From NCBI GenBank assembly GCA_021613535.1, contig CP075493.1:12524001-12588000 (forward strand): a stretch of DNA of 64,000 nucleotides, written 5' to 3'. Numbering within the stretch: the first letter of the stretch is position 1; every line of letters begins with the position of its first letter. Made by a program: the position numbers and the translations under genes. This DNA is from Adineta vaga (Eukaryota > Rotifera). This document shows, piece by piece, positions 22,521 to 32,237 of this stretch. The notes under the pieces are model-generated. The model worked only from the letters and a program-made list of their open reading frames with translations, ran no database searches and had not been told where the DNA came from.

Positions 22521-23497
22521 TTATCTGTATCTGTAACATATATATTCTCGATATTATCAAAAGCCATTCGCCGTGAATTCGATAGTTGATTAGATGCTGA
22601 ACTGCTTCCATTACATCCAATGATACAGTGAAAACCATTTTGACTTGATCGAACAATTCGATTATTATTGCTATCAACAATAAACAAATGACTATCAGCA
22701 TCTAGTACGATTGACCTCGGACCATCGAGTGTGATGGTAAAATTTACTGAATATTGTCCTGCTATAGTTATTCCATTTGATTGTTCTGGATGAAACAATT
22801 GGATGCGATCGTTCCCACAATCAGCTACGTATAAATCAAATTTAATGTCAACAAAAATTCCACAGGGAGCATTAAGACGAGTGGAGGAAGAGCCTGAATT
22901 AACATTTCCAGCGACAGTTGTGAATGATGCTCCGCCATTGCGCAACCATCTTTTCACGACTCTATGGGAATTAGAGACCGAACAGTATAGAGTATCATTA
23001 GTATCAACAAAGAGACCCAAACATGACGAAGCAACATTCATAGAAAGAAGGAAACTGACACTTGGATCTAAGGTCACTTTATCAACTTCGCCATTCGTTT
23101 TAGCAGTATCGACATAAATATCGCTGTTGTTCATTATAAAAATAGAATATGGATTCTGCAAGTTACTATGTGTGATAATTCTTGGAGAAGTATCAATATT
23201 AAACCAAATAAGAATTTGATTTTTGCTTTGATCAACGACGTAGACTGAATTGTTTGTGCTGACAAAATACCAAAAGGTTTATCAACTATCGAGCTGTTAC
23301 TAAAAGTAATTCCAACCGGATTCCAAGTAGAACACTATCACTAAATGTTGGTTGATTGTATGGAACAGCTAAACAAGACGTATATTTTTATATTAATACG
23401 ACTAATCATATACTTTAAAAAAGAATAAAAATCTACCTAAGATTTGCTCACTGATGGACAAAATGAACCATAAACGAATATTATTCTTGATTAACAT
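21442..23497 (-). pseudogene. Shorter, chimeric paralogue of the NHL-EGF gene, frameshifted
   Basis: Exons by comparison with the gene at 3118-8181: 23497-23437 (signal-peptide-like MLIKNNIRLWFILSISEQIL), one NHL exon 23368-22480, then 22416-22372, 22325-22257, 22195-22142, 22081-21845 and 21764-21442. All later joins are in phase. The NHL exon is 889 bp, one base out of frame. It has two frame breaks, one near 23329-23338 and one in an A-run near 23262-23268, while the reading frame from 23161 down is clean. Either the gene is newly inactivated or two assembly errors are present. It has one NHL unit instead of four and lacks one EGF domain. The NHL part is clearly diverged from the other gene, but everything from about 22520 down is nearly identical to it. 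Confidence 0.75.
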
Positions 23498-23873
23498 CTT
23501 TTTGGTTGCGATGTGTAATCGTAGACAATAAGAAACAATCTAATAGTATTTTGTTCTTCTAAATATTTCTTTCTCTGATTTTCTTTTGTTTATTCAAATA
23601 AAACTCATTCGAAAAGGTCACGGACAAGAAAAGCAACACACCTGATTTTCTAAAATGTCAATACAAATTCTTCTATCAGAAACAAAGTCATGAATTGTTT
23701 TTATTCCGATCATTTATTTTACAACATTCCTGACAATTAAATTAACTTTATGAATTTTTATATTTATACAAAAGTTTCTTCCTTTCTTTATTTATTCTAA
23801 AACTAAAATTAATGATGACATCACATGTCTCTTCTATACCTCTGCACTGATATCCGCAAACTTATTTATCTTT
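23498..23873. other. Intergenic
   Basis: AT-rich spacer between the 5' end of the NHL-EGF paralogue and the 3' end of the transporter; nothing supported. Confidence 0.5.
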
Positions 23874-25403
23874 TCAAAATGAATTCTTCGATTTGTCAAC
23901 TAATTGAATCGATTCATTTTCTGTAATACTACCAGATGTCATTTGTTGATTCAGTTCCGCAGAAGTCATTGGTGATGAATTCTTCACCAAATAATTCACT
24001 TGTTCAAGTGATAAACCTTTCGTTTCCCAAATACAAAAAAACGCAAAAATTAAACATCCTGTACAAGTTATACCCCAGATAAAAAATACATCTGTTCCTA
24101 AATTTCCTTTATCTTTATCGATCATGTAGGGTGTTACATAACTAAGTATAAAATTAAATAACCAATTTGAAGCACTTGATAATGACATACATTTCGCTCG
24201 AATTGTTATCGGATAAAGTTCTCCTGTGATAACCCATGCAGATGGGCCCCATGTTGATGCAAAAAATGCAATATAAATACAAATCAACGCAATCAACATT
24301 CTTTGTTTTGTACCATTCGATTGTCCAATTAAAGCAATACTAAATTCACAAATTAACATTCCAATTGCACCAATAATTAAAAGTTTTCGTCGTCCTAATC
24401 TATCGATAAATAAAATTCCAGGAATGGTCATTATAACATTGATAAGATTAATAATAATTGTTACTAAAAATGGTTGTGAAATTCCCGATGAATGAAAAAA
24501 TGATGTTCCATAATAAAAAATAAAATTTATTCCAGTTAATTGCTGCCATGCTTGAAGAAAAATACCAACTAATGTTCTCCAAAGATTTTTTTCTGGTCCG
24601 TCTTTAAAACAATCGATATATGTTCCATTTTGATGTGCTTTCATCAAGACTGTATCAGTAATAATTTCTTTCACAACATTTGTAACTTCAGGATCATCAA
24701 TAGTTTTTGAAAGTAATCGTGATTGCGACTTATATGCTTGGTCGATATGTCCTTTCAAGATTAAATATCGAGGAGATTCAGGTAATAGAAACATTCCAAT
24801 ACAAAGAATACCTGCCCAAATTAATTGAAGACCGATGGGTATTCGATATGCAACATAGGACATTTGATCTTTTGTTTGATTATTTATTATTGCAGCAATC
24901 AAGAGGCCGATTGTTATAAACCATTGATAAGCTGATACAATTGCACCACGAATCCATTTTGGTGCGCATTCACTTTGATAGATTGGAACAATACAAGAGA
25001 TAATTCCAACTCCAAGACCAGTAATAAATCGTCCAATGACAAATAATCGAATTTCTATTGCTACAGTTTGAAATATTACACCAAAGGAAAATATAAAATA
25101 TGCAAGAATTAATCCCCAACGACGGCCAAGATAATCACTTGAAGGATATCCAAGTAGTGCACCAACAAATGTACCGGCAGATAATATTGAAACAATTAAG
25201 CTTTTATCATTCGATGCGAGAACATATGTATTTGTACTATTCTCTTGTAAATGACCGTATGTTTGAATAAAATATGGCATATCAATAATTCCAGATATTA
25301 AACCTGTATCATAGCCATATAAAAAACCACCCAAAGCAGCGAATATAGATACCATTATTGCCATGTAATTCGAATGAAGTTTTTCTAATGTATTCTTCGA
25401 CAT
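23874..25403 (-). CDS. Sugar (hexose) transporter, major facilitator superfamily
   Basis: Intronless 509-residue protein with 12 predicted TM helices, the normal size for the sugar-porter family. Signatures in order: GGFLYGYDTGLISG in TM1, a GRRW loop 2-3 motif, GRFITGLGVGIISCIVPIYQSE (sugar-transport signature), PESPRYLILKG at the start of the central loop, QQLTGINFIFYYGTSFF in TM7, DRLGRRKLL in loop 8-9, and ETKGLSLEQV at the C-terminus. It should import a monosaccharide by proton symport or facilitated diffusion across the plasma membrane. The QQLTGINFIFYYGTSFF form and the absence of introns resemble fungal hexose transporters more than animal GLUTs, so acquisition from fungi is plausible but not shown. 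The Met at 25403 gives a normal short cytoplasmic N-terminus. Confidence 0.88.
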   Translation of the reverse strand: MSKNTLEKLHSNYMAIMVSIFAALGGFLYGYDTGLISGIIDMPYFIQTYGHLQENSTNTYVLASNDKSLIVSILSAGTFVGALLGYPSSDYLGRRWGLILAYFIFSFGVIFQTVAIEIRLFVIGRFITGLGVGIISCIVPIYQSECAPKWIRGAIVSAYQWFITIGLLIAAIINNQTKDQMSYVAYRIPIGLQLIWAGILCIGMFLLPESPRYLILKGHIDQAYKSQSRLLSKTIDDPEVTNVVKEIITDTVLMKAHQNGTYIDCFKDGPEKNLWRTLVGIFLQAWQQLTGINFIFYYGTSFFHSSGISQPFLVTIIINLINVIMTIPGILFIDRLGRRKLLIIGAIGMLICEFSIALIGQSNGTKQRMLIALICIYIAFFASTWGPSAWVITGELYPITIRAKCMSLSSASNWLFNFILSYVTPYMIDKDKGNLGTDVFFIWGITCTGCLIFAFFCIWETKGLSLEQVNYLVKNSSPMTSAELNQQMTSGSITENESIQLVDKSKNSF

Positions 25404-26414
25404 TTTTCCTATGTATTTTTCAATTATTCATCGATAAGAAACATTTGTTAAGGGAAAAAATGAAATAACCATTTCAGTTAACACGTGCTCGTTTCTTCTC
25501 GTATATCTTACCATGCGTGACTATAGTTTTATGTTCGATTTTTGTTTTAGTATCGTACATATACAGAGTAATGGTGATGGTGACGATGATTCATTCTCAA
25601 TTCAACATATATGGTAACTATATATCCTTGATTAAAGAGTTTCAATGTTATTGTCAGTATTGAGCGCATATCAAAATAACATTTACATATCTTTTTTCGA
25701 ACTATTTCACTCCATGATAGATTCACAATTTCATTATCATGGAAGAGAAACACGATATATTAATTCCATTGATTTAAAATCTAATTTAATGTACAATTTA
25801 TCATAAAGATATACAAAAATAATAAATATTTTGTCAAATAAAAACATAAGAACACATAGAAAGAGATTGTAATAAAAAGAAGCGAGTTGATCCTCTCGTA
25901 AACTGTTCTGAATTAAAGGCAAACGACAAACAAATTCTCGAATGTATTTCGCTGTATTTAGAACGATATTCAAATTTATAATCGAGCACAGTTTTTACAT
26001 GACAAAAGTGAACTATCCTCTGTAATAGTAGTTAATCACGGCAAGATATCGTTTACTTTGACAATACCGTTGCGAGATTATATTTCACACGATTCTTTTT
26101 GTGGGTCTCAGTCTCCATGTATCTACACACAAAAATAGTGTTAAGAAATCGAACATAGAACAACTTCGTCATACAATGATATAAAGATTATTCTTCTATT
26201 GAAAATTATAAGAAAAATCTATATAAAACAAAATCGACCACAATGACGTACATAAATATTTCTTTGTTGTTTTATGTTATGGCCTAATTTCTCACAGAAT
26301 GACTGATGTCATCATCGATGCGTATGTAATTTCACAAGAAAAAAAGCTTTGAGCATGTTCTGTCGTTTGTATCGTCATGTTTCTTGTGTGATTGCGCAAT
26401 CGGCGTAAAAGTGG
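25404..26414. other. Divergent intergenic region
   Basis: Contains the upstream regions of the transporter (minus) and the Cys-rich gene (plus). Frames at 25547-25753 and 25737-25973 are low-complexity and unsupported. Confidence 0.5.
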
Positions 26415-26421
26415 TATAAAA
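26415..26421 (+). promoter_or_regulatory. TATA box of the Cys-rich zinc-protein gene
   Basis: TATAAAA at the right distance (about 80 bases) before a likely non-coding first exon that ends at 26496 with the donor AATAAG|GTAAGT. The matching acceptor is TATTTAG at 26592, 17 bases before the ATG at 26609. TATA, leader exon, intron and ATG form a consistent promoter-to-start layout. Confidence 0.55.
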
Positions 26422-26608
26422 AGAGTGAATTAAAATGACTATACCATACTTCTTATTGTAAATTATTAGACTAAAATAAGCAAGCCATATAATAAGGTAA
26501 GTTTTGACTCGATGCTTTACTGTTGATTTGAGCTCTATACTTTTGATTTGTTTTTACTGGAATGCTCAATGATATTTTGTACTCATATTTAGACGATATA
26601 TAACGATT

Positions 26609-26851
26609 ATGGAGCAACCTTCAAAAGAAAAACATTTCGTTTGTCAATCACAAACTTGTAATAATCGATGTGATAGTCAACATGCAGTTCATTGTAATCG
26701 TGTGTGCAGTCGAGAACATTTTGGTTATGGCAAAAGTTATAAATGTGAAAAATGCGGGAATGTTCGTCGTCGTCGAAATGGTCATCACGTTTATACGTGT
26801 GAAAAATGTAATCATTTATATTGTTATACGTGTTGTTTTAAACTGAAATAG
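26609..26851 (+). CDS. Small Cys/His-rich zinc-binding protein
   Basis: 80 residues with 14 Cys and several His. The second half has three regularly spaced pairs: CEKCGN, CEKCNH and CYTCC, separated by a basic RRRRNGHH stretch. That is typical of a compact zinc ribbon or treble-clef fold binding two zinc ions. The first half adds CQSQTCNNRC and CNRVC. No hydrophobic segment, so it is probably cytosolic or nuclear. The family is not recognised; binding to RNA, DNA or protein is equally possible. A 5'-UTR intron (26497-26592) precedes the start. Confidence 0.65.
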   Translation: MEQPSKEKHFVCQSQTCNNRCDSQHAVHCNRVCSREHFGYGKSYKCEKCGNVRRRRNGHHVYTCEKCNHLYCYTCCFKLK

Positions 26852-27402
26852 ATTATCAAAATATATATTGACATTTTTTCTTTTCTTTTTTCGAGCAAGA
26901 GAGAGGCTGGATCATATTTATCCAGCAACACATTTTTAATTAGAAAATTCGAAGCAATAAAAGAAACGTCGAATCATGTGTCTCTGTAACACTCTTTTGA
27001 GGTACTTTTTCCTAGGGAATGTTGAATGTGTGAAAAGAAAGATAAATAACTTTAGCACTGTAAATAGTGCTGAACTATTTTAGTCATCTATTTTACATAA
27101 ATATGCTTCGATGTTATATGTCAAACGTTTCTATTCGAACTAAAAGATTTTTGAAATAGTTCATTATATTCATAGTAAGAATGAGTATGTATATATGACT
27201 ATGTCTATGTTAATTGTTTAACTTTGATCACCGACGGTGGCCTTTTGTCTTTCAACATGTGCAATTATAGCTGTAAAAAAGAGAAGAACAAAATGTCGTA
27301 ATTACAGTAAATATTTACCATTCGTCATATCTCAATGCATGTGACATACAGTAAAGATCGAAAAACAATACTTATTACTGCAGACTGACGAAATAAAAAA
27401 GA
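26852..27402. other. Intergenic
   Basis: 3' flank of the Cys-rich gene (AATAAA at 26957-26962 is a possible poly(A) signal) and upstream region of the F-box gene. Nothing else supported. Confidence 0.5.
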
Positions 27403-29133
27403 ATGAGTTTTGAATCTTTGGCAAATGAATTATTACTTGATTTATTTGAATATTTTCCTGTTGTTGATCTTCTCCGAGCATTTCATCGTCTCAATACTCG
27501 AATAGATAATCTGATTATTTCACATTTTCAAACTCATACTCTTGATTTTCAAAATATATCCAAGCAAGATTTCGATATTATTTGTCAAGTAAATCTTTCA
27601 GTGATTATCAAACATGTTGTTTCACTACGTTTATCAGATGACAATGAAACACCTCAACAGATTGAATTATTCCGTTCGTATCAATGGGATTTTAATCAAT
27701 TTGAATCTCTTCGTTATCTCACATTAAATCAAATCCGTTCATTGCCAATGACAACTGAAATATTATCCAGATGTCTTCAACTAATTCATCTTAACTTAAC
27801 TGCACTTTATTCCCAACATCAAGATGATGATTTTCTTCGTTTTATGAATAACATTTGGAATTTACCTAAATTGACTCGTTGTTATTTAAATGTTAAATTA
27901 ACTCATGAATCGAATATTCCAACACCAACTGTTTATTCTATGTCAATTGAACATTTATCCCTTATTGATGTATCATATCATACTGGTCAATTGCTTCATC
28001 TCTATGAACATACACCAAATCTTCGATATCTTGAAATAAGTTTGTATCATATGAATTATGTAGAAAAATTACGAAGAACAATTCCATCCGTTACTACTCT
28101 CTATCTAGTTTCTCTCAATCCACAAGATGGAATTTTAAAAAGTGTATTACAATATATGCCCAATCTGTATAGATTGAAAGTTGAAATTGTTTATTTGCCT
28201 GTGAATGGATATCAATGGGAACAAATCATCGAAAGTTATCTACCAAAATTAAAAATATTTCAGTTGAAGATGACTTTTCAAATGATAGATATTCGTTTCA
28301 AGGAAGATTTATTCACTTCGTTTCAAACATCATTTTGGCTCGAAAAACATCAATGGTTTATTCGATATCATGATAATTCTAATCAAATCTGTTTGTATAC
28401 ATTGCCTTATAGTTTTTCTGATCTTACTATTTATTCTCCTTTTCATACTAAATACACATGTCCCAATGACATATTTTATCAGTCGTACAATTGTGTTCAA
28501 CGTTTACTATCTTTATCATGTTCTTTACGAGCAATAATGCATCTTTCTTATCTTCAATTTCCCAATATTATTACTTTAACAATCAAGTTTCCATACAATG
28601 AGTATTTAATACCAGTCGTCAAAGAATTTCGACGATTACATTCATTAGAGATCTCACGGCGACATAATACATTAGATGCCGATGTTCAATCACAATTGCA
28701 ATTATTACTTGATCATACAACTGATCTTTATTCATTAAAGTTCGATAGTTGGTCAGAAATAAAACAATCAACAACATCAGAAAAATTAACACCAATGATT
28801 ATCAAAAGTCAATCCATTCGTCAACTAAATCTTCTTGGTTTTTGTCATTGTTTTACTCATGAAGAGTGCCTTGACTTTAGTCGTTCATCAATTGCTATTC
28901 ATTGTGAAGTACTTTGCATTAGAGTGGAACAAAGAAAAAGTATACTTTATCTTATCAATACAATGGACACATTACGAGCTTTGGTTGTCAGATCTGTAGA
29001 TGATAGTTGGACATGTTTTCAAAAAGATGAAAATGAATTGGATCGATGGTTAAAACAAAATCTATCATCCGAATGTTCAATTCAACGAGATTCTCGTTCA
29101 ATGCGTCTTATTCGAATATGGATTCATCGTTAA
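27403..29133 (+). CDS. F-box protein with leucine-rich helical repeats
   Basis: Intronless, 576 residues. The N-terminus is an F-box (SFESLANELLLDLFEYFP then DLLRAFHRLNTRIDNLI), which binds Skp1 and recruits the SCF ubiquitin ligase. The rest is a long series of irregular leucine-rich repeats (FESLRYLTLNQIRSLP, TPNLRYLEISLY, IRQLNLLGFCH) expected to form the substrate-binding surface. It is clearly related to the intact gene at 45188 and the pseudogene at 47256, which share the LxxAFxxLNxRxDxLL core and a mid-protein F(W/F)L.KH.W motif, so this is a local family. Its 3' end lies only 21 bp from the 3' end of the convergent ceramidase-like gene. Substrate unknown. Confidence 0.82.
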   Translation: MSFESLANELLLDLFEYFPVVDLLRAFHRLNTRIDNLIISHFQTHTLDFQNISKQDFDIICQVNLSVIIKHVVSLRLSDDNETPQQIELFRSYQWDFNQFESLRYLTLNQIRSLPMTTEILSRCLQLIHLNLTALYSQHQDDDFLRFMNNIWNLPKLTRCYLNVKLTHESNIPTPTVYSMSIEHLSLIDVSYHTGQLLHLYEHTPNLRYLEISLYHMNYVEKLRRTIPSVTTLYLVSLNPQDGILKSVLQYMPNLYRLKVEIVYLPVNGYQWEQIIESYLPKLKIFQLKMTFQMIDIRFKEDLFTSFQTSFWLEKHQWFIRYHDNSNQICLYTLPYSFSDLTIYSPFHTKYTCPNDIFYQSYNCVQRLLSLSCSLRAIMHLSYLQFPNIITLTIKFPYNEYLIPVVKEFRRLHSLEISRRHNTLDADVQSQLQLLLDHTTDLYSLKFDSWSEIKQSTTSEKLTPMIIKSQSIRQLNLLGFCHCFTHEECLDFSRSSIAIHCEVLCIRVEQRKSILYLINTMDTLRALVVRSVDDSWTCFQKDENELDRWLKQNLSSECSIQRDSRSMRLIRIWIHR

Positions 29134-29154
29134 CATTAGTTCATATATTATTTT

Positions 29155-30063
29155 CTAAAATGAATTCGTTAACAAACTAGATCGAGCACTACTGTTCTCA
29201 CTGATATGATATCGAAAGAGAAAATAAAGAGCTATAGCACAAAGTACATGCCATAGAGCATGACCTTGAAACCAAGAATTTGGAAAGCATAGTGGACCAC
29301 CAGTATTAGAGAAATTCCAAATGAGAAATGCGAGTATAAACGCTAATATACCGAGAATACCCCATCTTTTCTTTATATCGGATTTTCGATAAAAGACAAT
29401 GAAGAGTTCAGCGATAAGAAATATGATAAGAAATATAGCAACCAATAAATTCGCAGGCCCACCAATAACTGGAAGATAAATATCACATCGTGATACCAAT
29501 TCACAAATGACAACAATTAATAGAAAAACACCAACGAAATAAATCTTATTCATACAAAAGAGTCGTTGTGTACTATAGGCGACTAAATATCCACAGATTA
29601 GATATTCCGAGAGAACATCTAATTCCATACCCAAATGTGTATATGTAGCATGCATTGTCATTGAACATGGACCCAGGCAAATGACTAATGACGAATAGAA
29701 GATCGATAAAAAATCACTTGTAGTCAGATTATTAACATTATCATTGAATGTACCCCACATCATTTGCCAAGCAATGATAAAACCAATAATTATAAAACCT
29801 AAATTACTCCATGTATTGATAGGTTCAGCAAATATTTTGTTAGTAGATATTTCACAATAACCACCTGGTTCTCGTTTATCATAACCCATTGCATGTAATT
29901 GAAGATAGATGATGAAGAGTGATACAATACAGATACATACCATCAATGGAATCAAAAATAGATATAGATTTCTTCTCGAGTCAAGATGTTTGGCAGAACA
30001 GATACGTAGGAATGATTTACAACTATAATTCATAATCGTACAACTATGATAATATAATTTCAA
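29155..30063 (-). CDS. Ceramidase-like (CREST superfamily) seven-TM membrane hydrolase
   Basis: Intronless 302-residue protein with about seven TM segments. It carries the alkaline-ceramidase pattern: GGYCEIS and EPINTWSNLGFI near the N-terminus, GPCSMTMHATYTHLGMELD in the middle (conserved Ser, His and Asp), and GHALWHVLCAIALYF near the C-terminus (two His). In this family Ser, Asp and three His form a zinc-dependent amidase site that cleaves ceramide, or similar substrates, in ER/Golgi membranes. All of those residues are present. The N-terminal 30 residues before the first TM are poorly conserved, so one of the next two Mets could be the real start. It overlaps no neighbour but is tail-to-tail with the F-box gene. 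Confidence 0.72.
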   Translation of the reverse strand: MKLYYHSCTIMNYSCKSFLRICSAKHLDSRRNLYLFLIPLMVCICIVSLFIIYLQLHAMGYDKREPGGYCEISTNKIFAEPINTWSNLGFIIIGFIIAWQMMWGTFNDNVNNLTTSDFLSIFYSSLVICLGPCSMTMHATYTHLGMELDVLSEYLICGYLVAYSTQRLFCMNKIYFVGVFLLIVVICELVSRCDIYLPVIGGPANLLVAIFLIIFLIAELFIVFYRKSDIKKRWGILGILAFILAFLIWNFSNTGGPLCFPNSWFQGHALWHVLCAIALYFLFRYHISENSSARSSLLTNSF

Positions 30064-30585
30064 TCTCTATGAAGTGACACCAACCATTGAAATCGATTCT
30101 AAGAATATATATTTGCGAACTTTTTCAAAGCAAAGAAATTATTTATTGTTCAAATAATTACGTACCATCTGACTGTAACGAACAGAAAAAAAGTTTTCAT
30201 TCTTAAACAAATATTTATTATTTGATTCTATTTTCAATCAATCTCAATTAAAGAAGAAACGAAATGTGTTTATGATTTCTCAACAGCATATAGCAAAATA
30301 AATTACCCTATCGTATGTAGTCGTTATTTGACTGTAATGCATAGTTAGATGAATATTTTTCTCGAAATAATTAACACTTTTAAATGACATTTCACAATGA
30401 AATTTATTGCCCTTTAACGTACTTATATCTGTGCAAAATAACCTTTTATCTTGTTTGTTTTCATCATTGAGTTTGATATTTGATGATTGGAAGGTCATTA
30501 CTTGATGGCAGATGGGAAGTAACATGCGAAATAGATAAACATTTTTTATATAAAACTCAGCTTCAGTAGAAAAAAGATTATAATC
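30064..30585. other. Divergent intergenic region
   Basis: Between the 5' end of the ceramidase-like gene and the death-effector-like gene. TATATAAAA at 30547-30555 lies 31 bases before the ATG at 30586 and could be its TATA element with a very short leader. The minus-strand frame 30280-30651 overlaps the start of that gene and has no domain support. Confidence 0.4.
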
Positions 30586-31028
30586 ATGGATGATCGTCGT
30601 ATACGTTCTATTATTTTGAATCTTCAACATTGTCCTCGTGTTGACGATCAACGACGTCTGTATTTCTATCTTGATAATGATGCTTTACAAAAAGTTCGAG
30701 ATCATCCAACACTTGGTGGAATATTGAGTCTTATTGGATCTCTTATGGATAAAAACAGAATTAATAACAAAGATATGAATTATATGATCAATGCATTTGA
30801 AGAAATTCAATGTGTTGATGTTGCAAAATTTTCAAAAGGTATATTCATTATTTTTGTTTTTATGTAATGTTATGCTATTTGTTATGTTTAGAGTATCAAG
30901 ATCGAAATCTTGCCGATGATTCAAATATATCGTTACAAAGTTTATCAGACATTATGCCACGTAGTTCATTTAATCAATTGCTACGAGATAAGGAAGAAGA
31001 AGAGTATCATTTGCAATCGTGTAAATGA
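30586..31028 (+). CDS. Small helical protein resembling a death-effector domain
   Basis: Two exons, 30586-30838 and 30892-31028, joined in phase across a 53-bp intron; 129 residues. The first 95 residues look like a six-helix death-fold domain: LGGILSLIGSLMDKNRINNKDMNYMINAFEEI followed by QCVDVAKFSKEYQ resembles the second half of a death-effector domain (helix, D/N-rich turn, helix, then an RxDL-like position). The tail is acidic and charged (RDKEEEEYHLQ). If correct it would be an adaptor in caspase or innate-immune signalling. The assignment rests on hydrophobic pattern only. An alternative splice could extend it past 31028 (GTAAATG donor at 31021). Confidence 0.5.
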
Positions 31029-31440
31029 TTATATTTGGAACTACTTGTTCTACTATTTTTCGTTATAAACTCAGCATTACTATGTTGCTGTCAGTGGTAC
31101 AAAATCGGGTTTCGTCGATCGGAAAAAAATAAATGTTGAATTTAAGGAATTAATAAAAGATGTAAAAACAAATCAATATACGATTACCGAAGAGTTCAAT
31201 CATTTGGAACATAAACTGACAACAATTCAAAGTAAGAAAACGCTTAAGATTCTTTTTAAGAACAGATATCCATATGTATCTGGTATTTAATACTGACATT
31301 GATAGCAAAATAAACGATTTACGAGACATGAGATTTTGATACATTAAACATACTATCATTCTAGTCACTCTCTCCTCTTTTCTCATCAATTAATGATAGA
31401 ATACCTCAATTAAAAAGTTAAAATTGAATTTTAATTCATA
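31029..31440 (+). other. Unassigned coding-like stretch
   Basis: Between an acceptor-like AAACTCAG ending near 31071 and a donor-like CAAAGTAAG near 31230 runs an open frame without internal Met that reads protein-like (GTKSGFVDRKKINVEFKEL, then TITEEFNHLEHKLTTIQ). It could be an exon of the upstream death-effector-like gene or a relic. I could not join it in phase to either neighbour. Confidence 0.3.
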
Positions 31441-31866
31441 GTGTCAATCAAAAAAATTACTAATATAGACTACTTTACTATAATTCGTCCATCCTCACCA
31501 ATTAGTAATAATAATATCATTTTAGTGTTTAGAAAAATGAATATTCATTCAAGAGACTGGCAGCATTACGACAAAGCATTAATAAATGAACAAAAGTCTC
31601 TTAATACGATGCAAGTTAGTTTGTCACTCAGTTATAACAATATTGCTACCATATATTTACAAATGAGGGAGTATTCCAAAGCTCTCGAATACTATCACAG
31701 AGCATTGGATAATCAATATAAATCTCTTCTTTCCAATTATCCAGATTTAGCTGGGACTCTAAAAAACATTGGTGTGGGATACTTTGAGAAGGAAGCATAC
31801 TCAAGAGATTGTGTAAACTTGAATAAAACATGGCATCTTTTAAGAACAATCTATTCTCAACCTTGA
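31441..31866 (+). pseudogene. TPR-repeat gene fragment
   Basis: The open frame includes two good kinesin-light-chain-type TPRs (SYNNIATIYLQMREYSKALEYYHRAL, then AGTLKNIGVGYFEKE) and the end of a third (HYDKALINEQKSL). There is no plausible start and no preceding catalytic domain, and the frame decays after residue 120. It is most likely a relic of an ART-TPR or TPR-only gene like those common in this genome type. A genuine exon of an unrecognised gene is possible. Confidence 0.55.
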
Positions 31867-32237
31867 ACTATCTTTAGTCAGCAATTTGAAAATTGATTAT
31901 TTTCAAAATATTGATAACATAAATGATAAAATTACAAATCAAAAAGATGTTTTTACCTCGTTTAGTTATAGCATCAAGCTATGGTGTAACATCCTATATT
32001 GCGCTATTACCACCTATACAAGAATATGGTTTGAAATATTGTATGAGGTCAGTTGAACTATGATGACACACTTTTTGACTTGCAGTTGAAAATATAACAT
32101 CGAATCATTCACTAAATATGTCATTGATATGACGTCGTGTAAAAACGATGATAACATGTAAATCACTCCAAGAAAAAAGACGATATAGTATGAATTTAAA
32201 TAGTATCTTTTTTCGTATATTATGATGAAAAACAAAA
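31867..32237. other. Intergenic
   Basis: AT-rich. A short plus-strand frame near 31949 (MFLPRLVIASSYGVTSY...) is hydrophobic but ends within 40 codons and has no support. Confidence 0.4.

Noticed and set aside
25547-25973. Minus-strand frames upstream of the transporter
   Set aside because: No domain, low complexity, lie in the expected promoter region.
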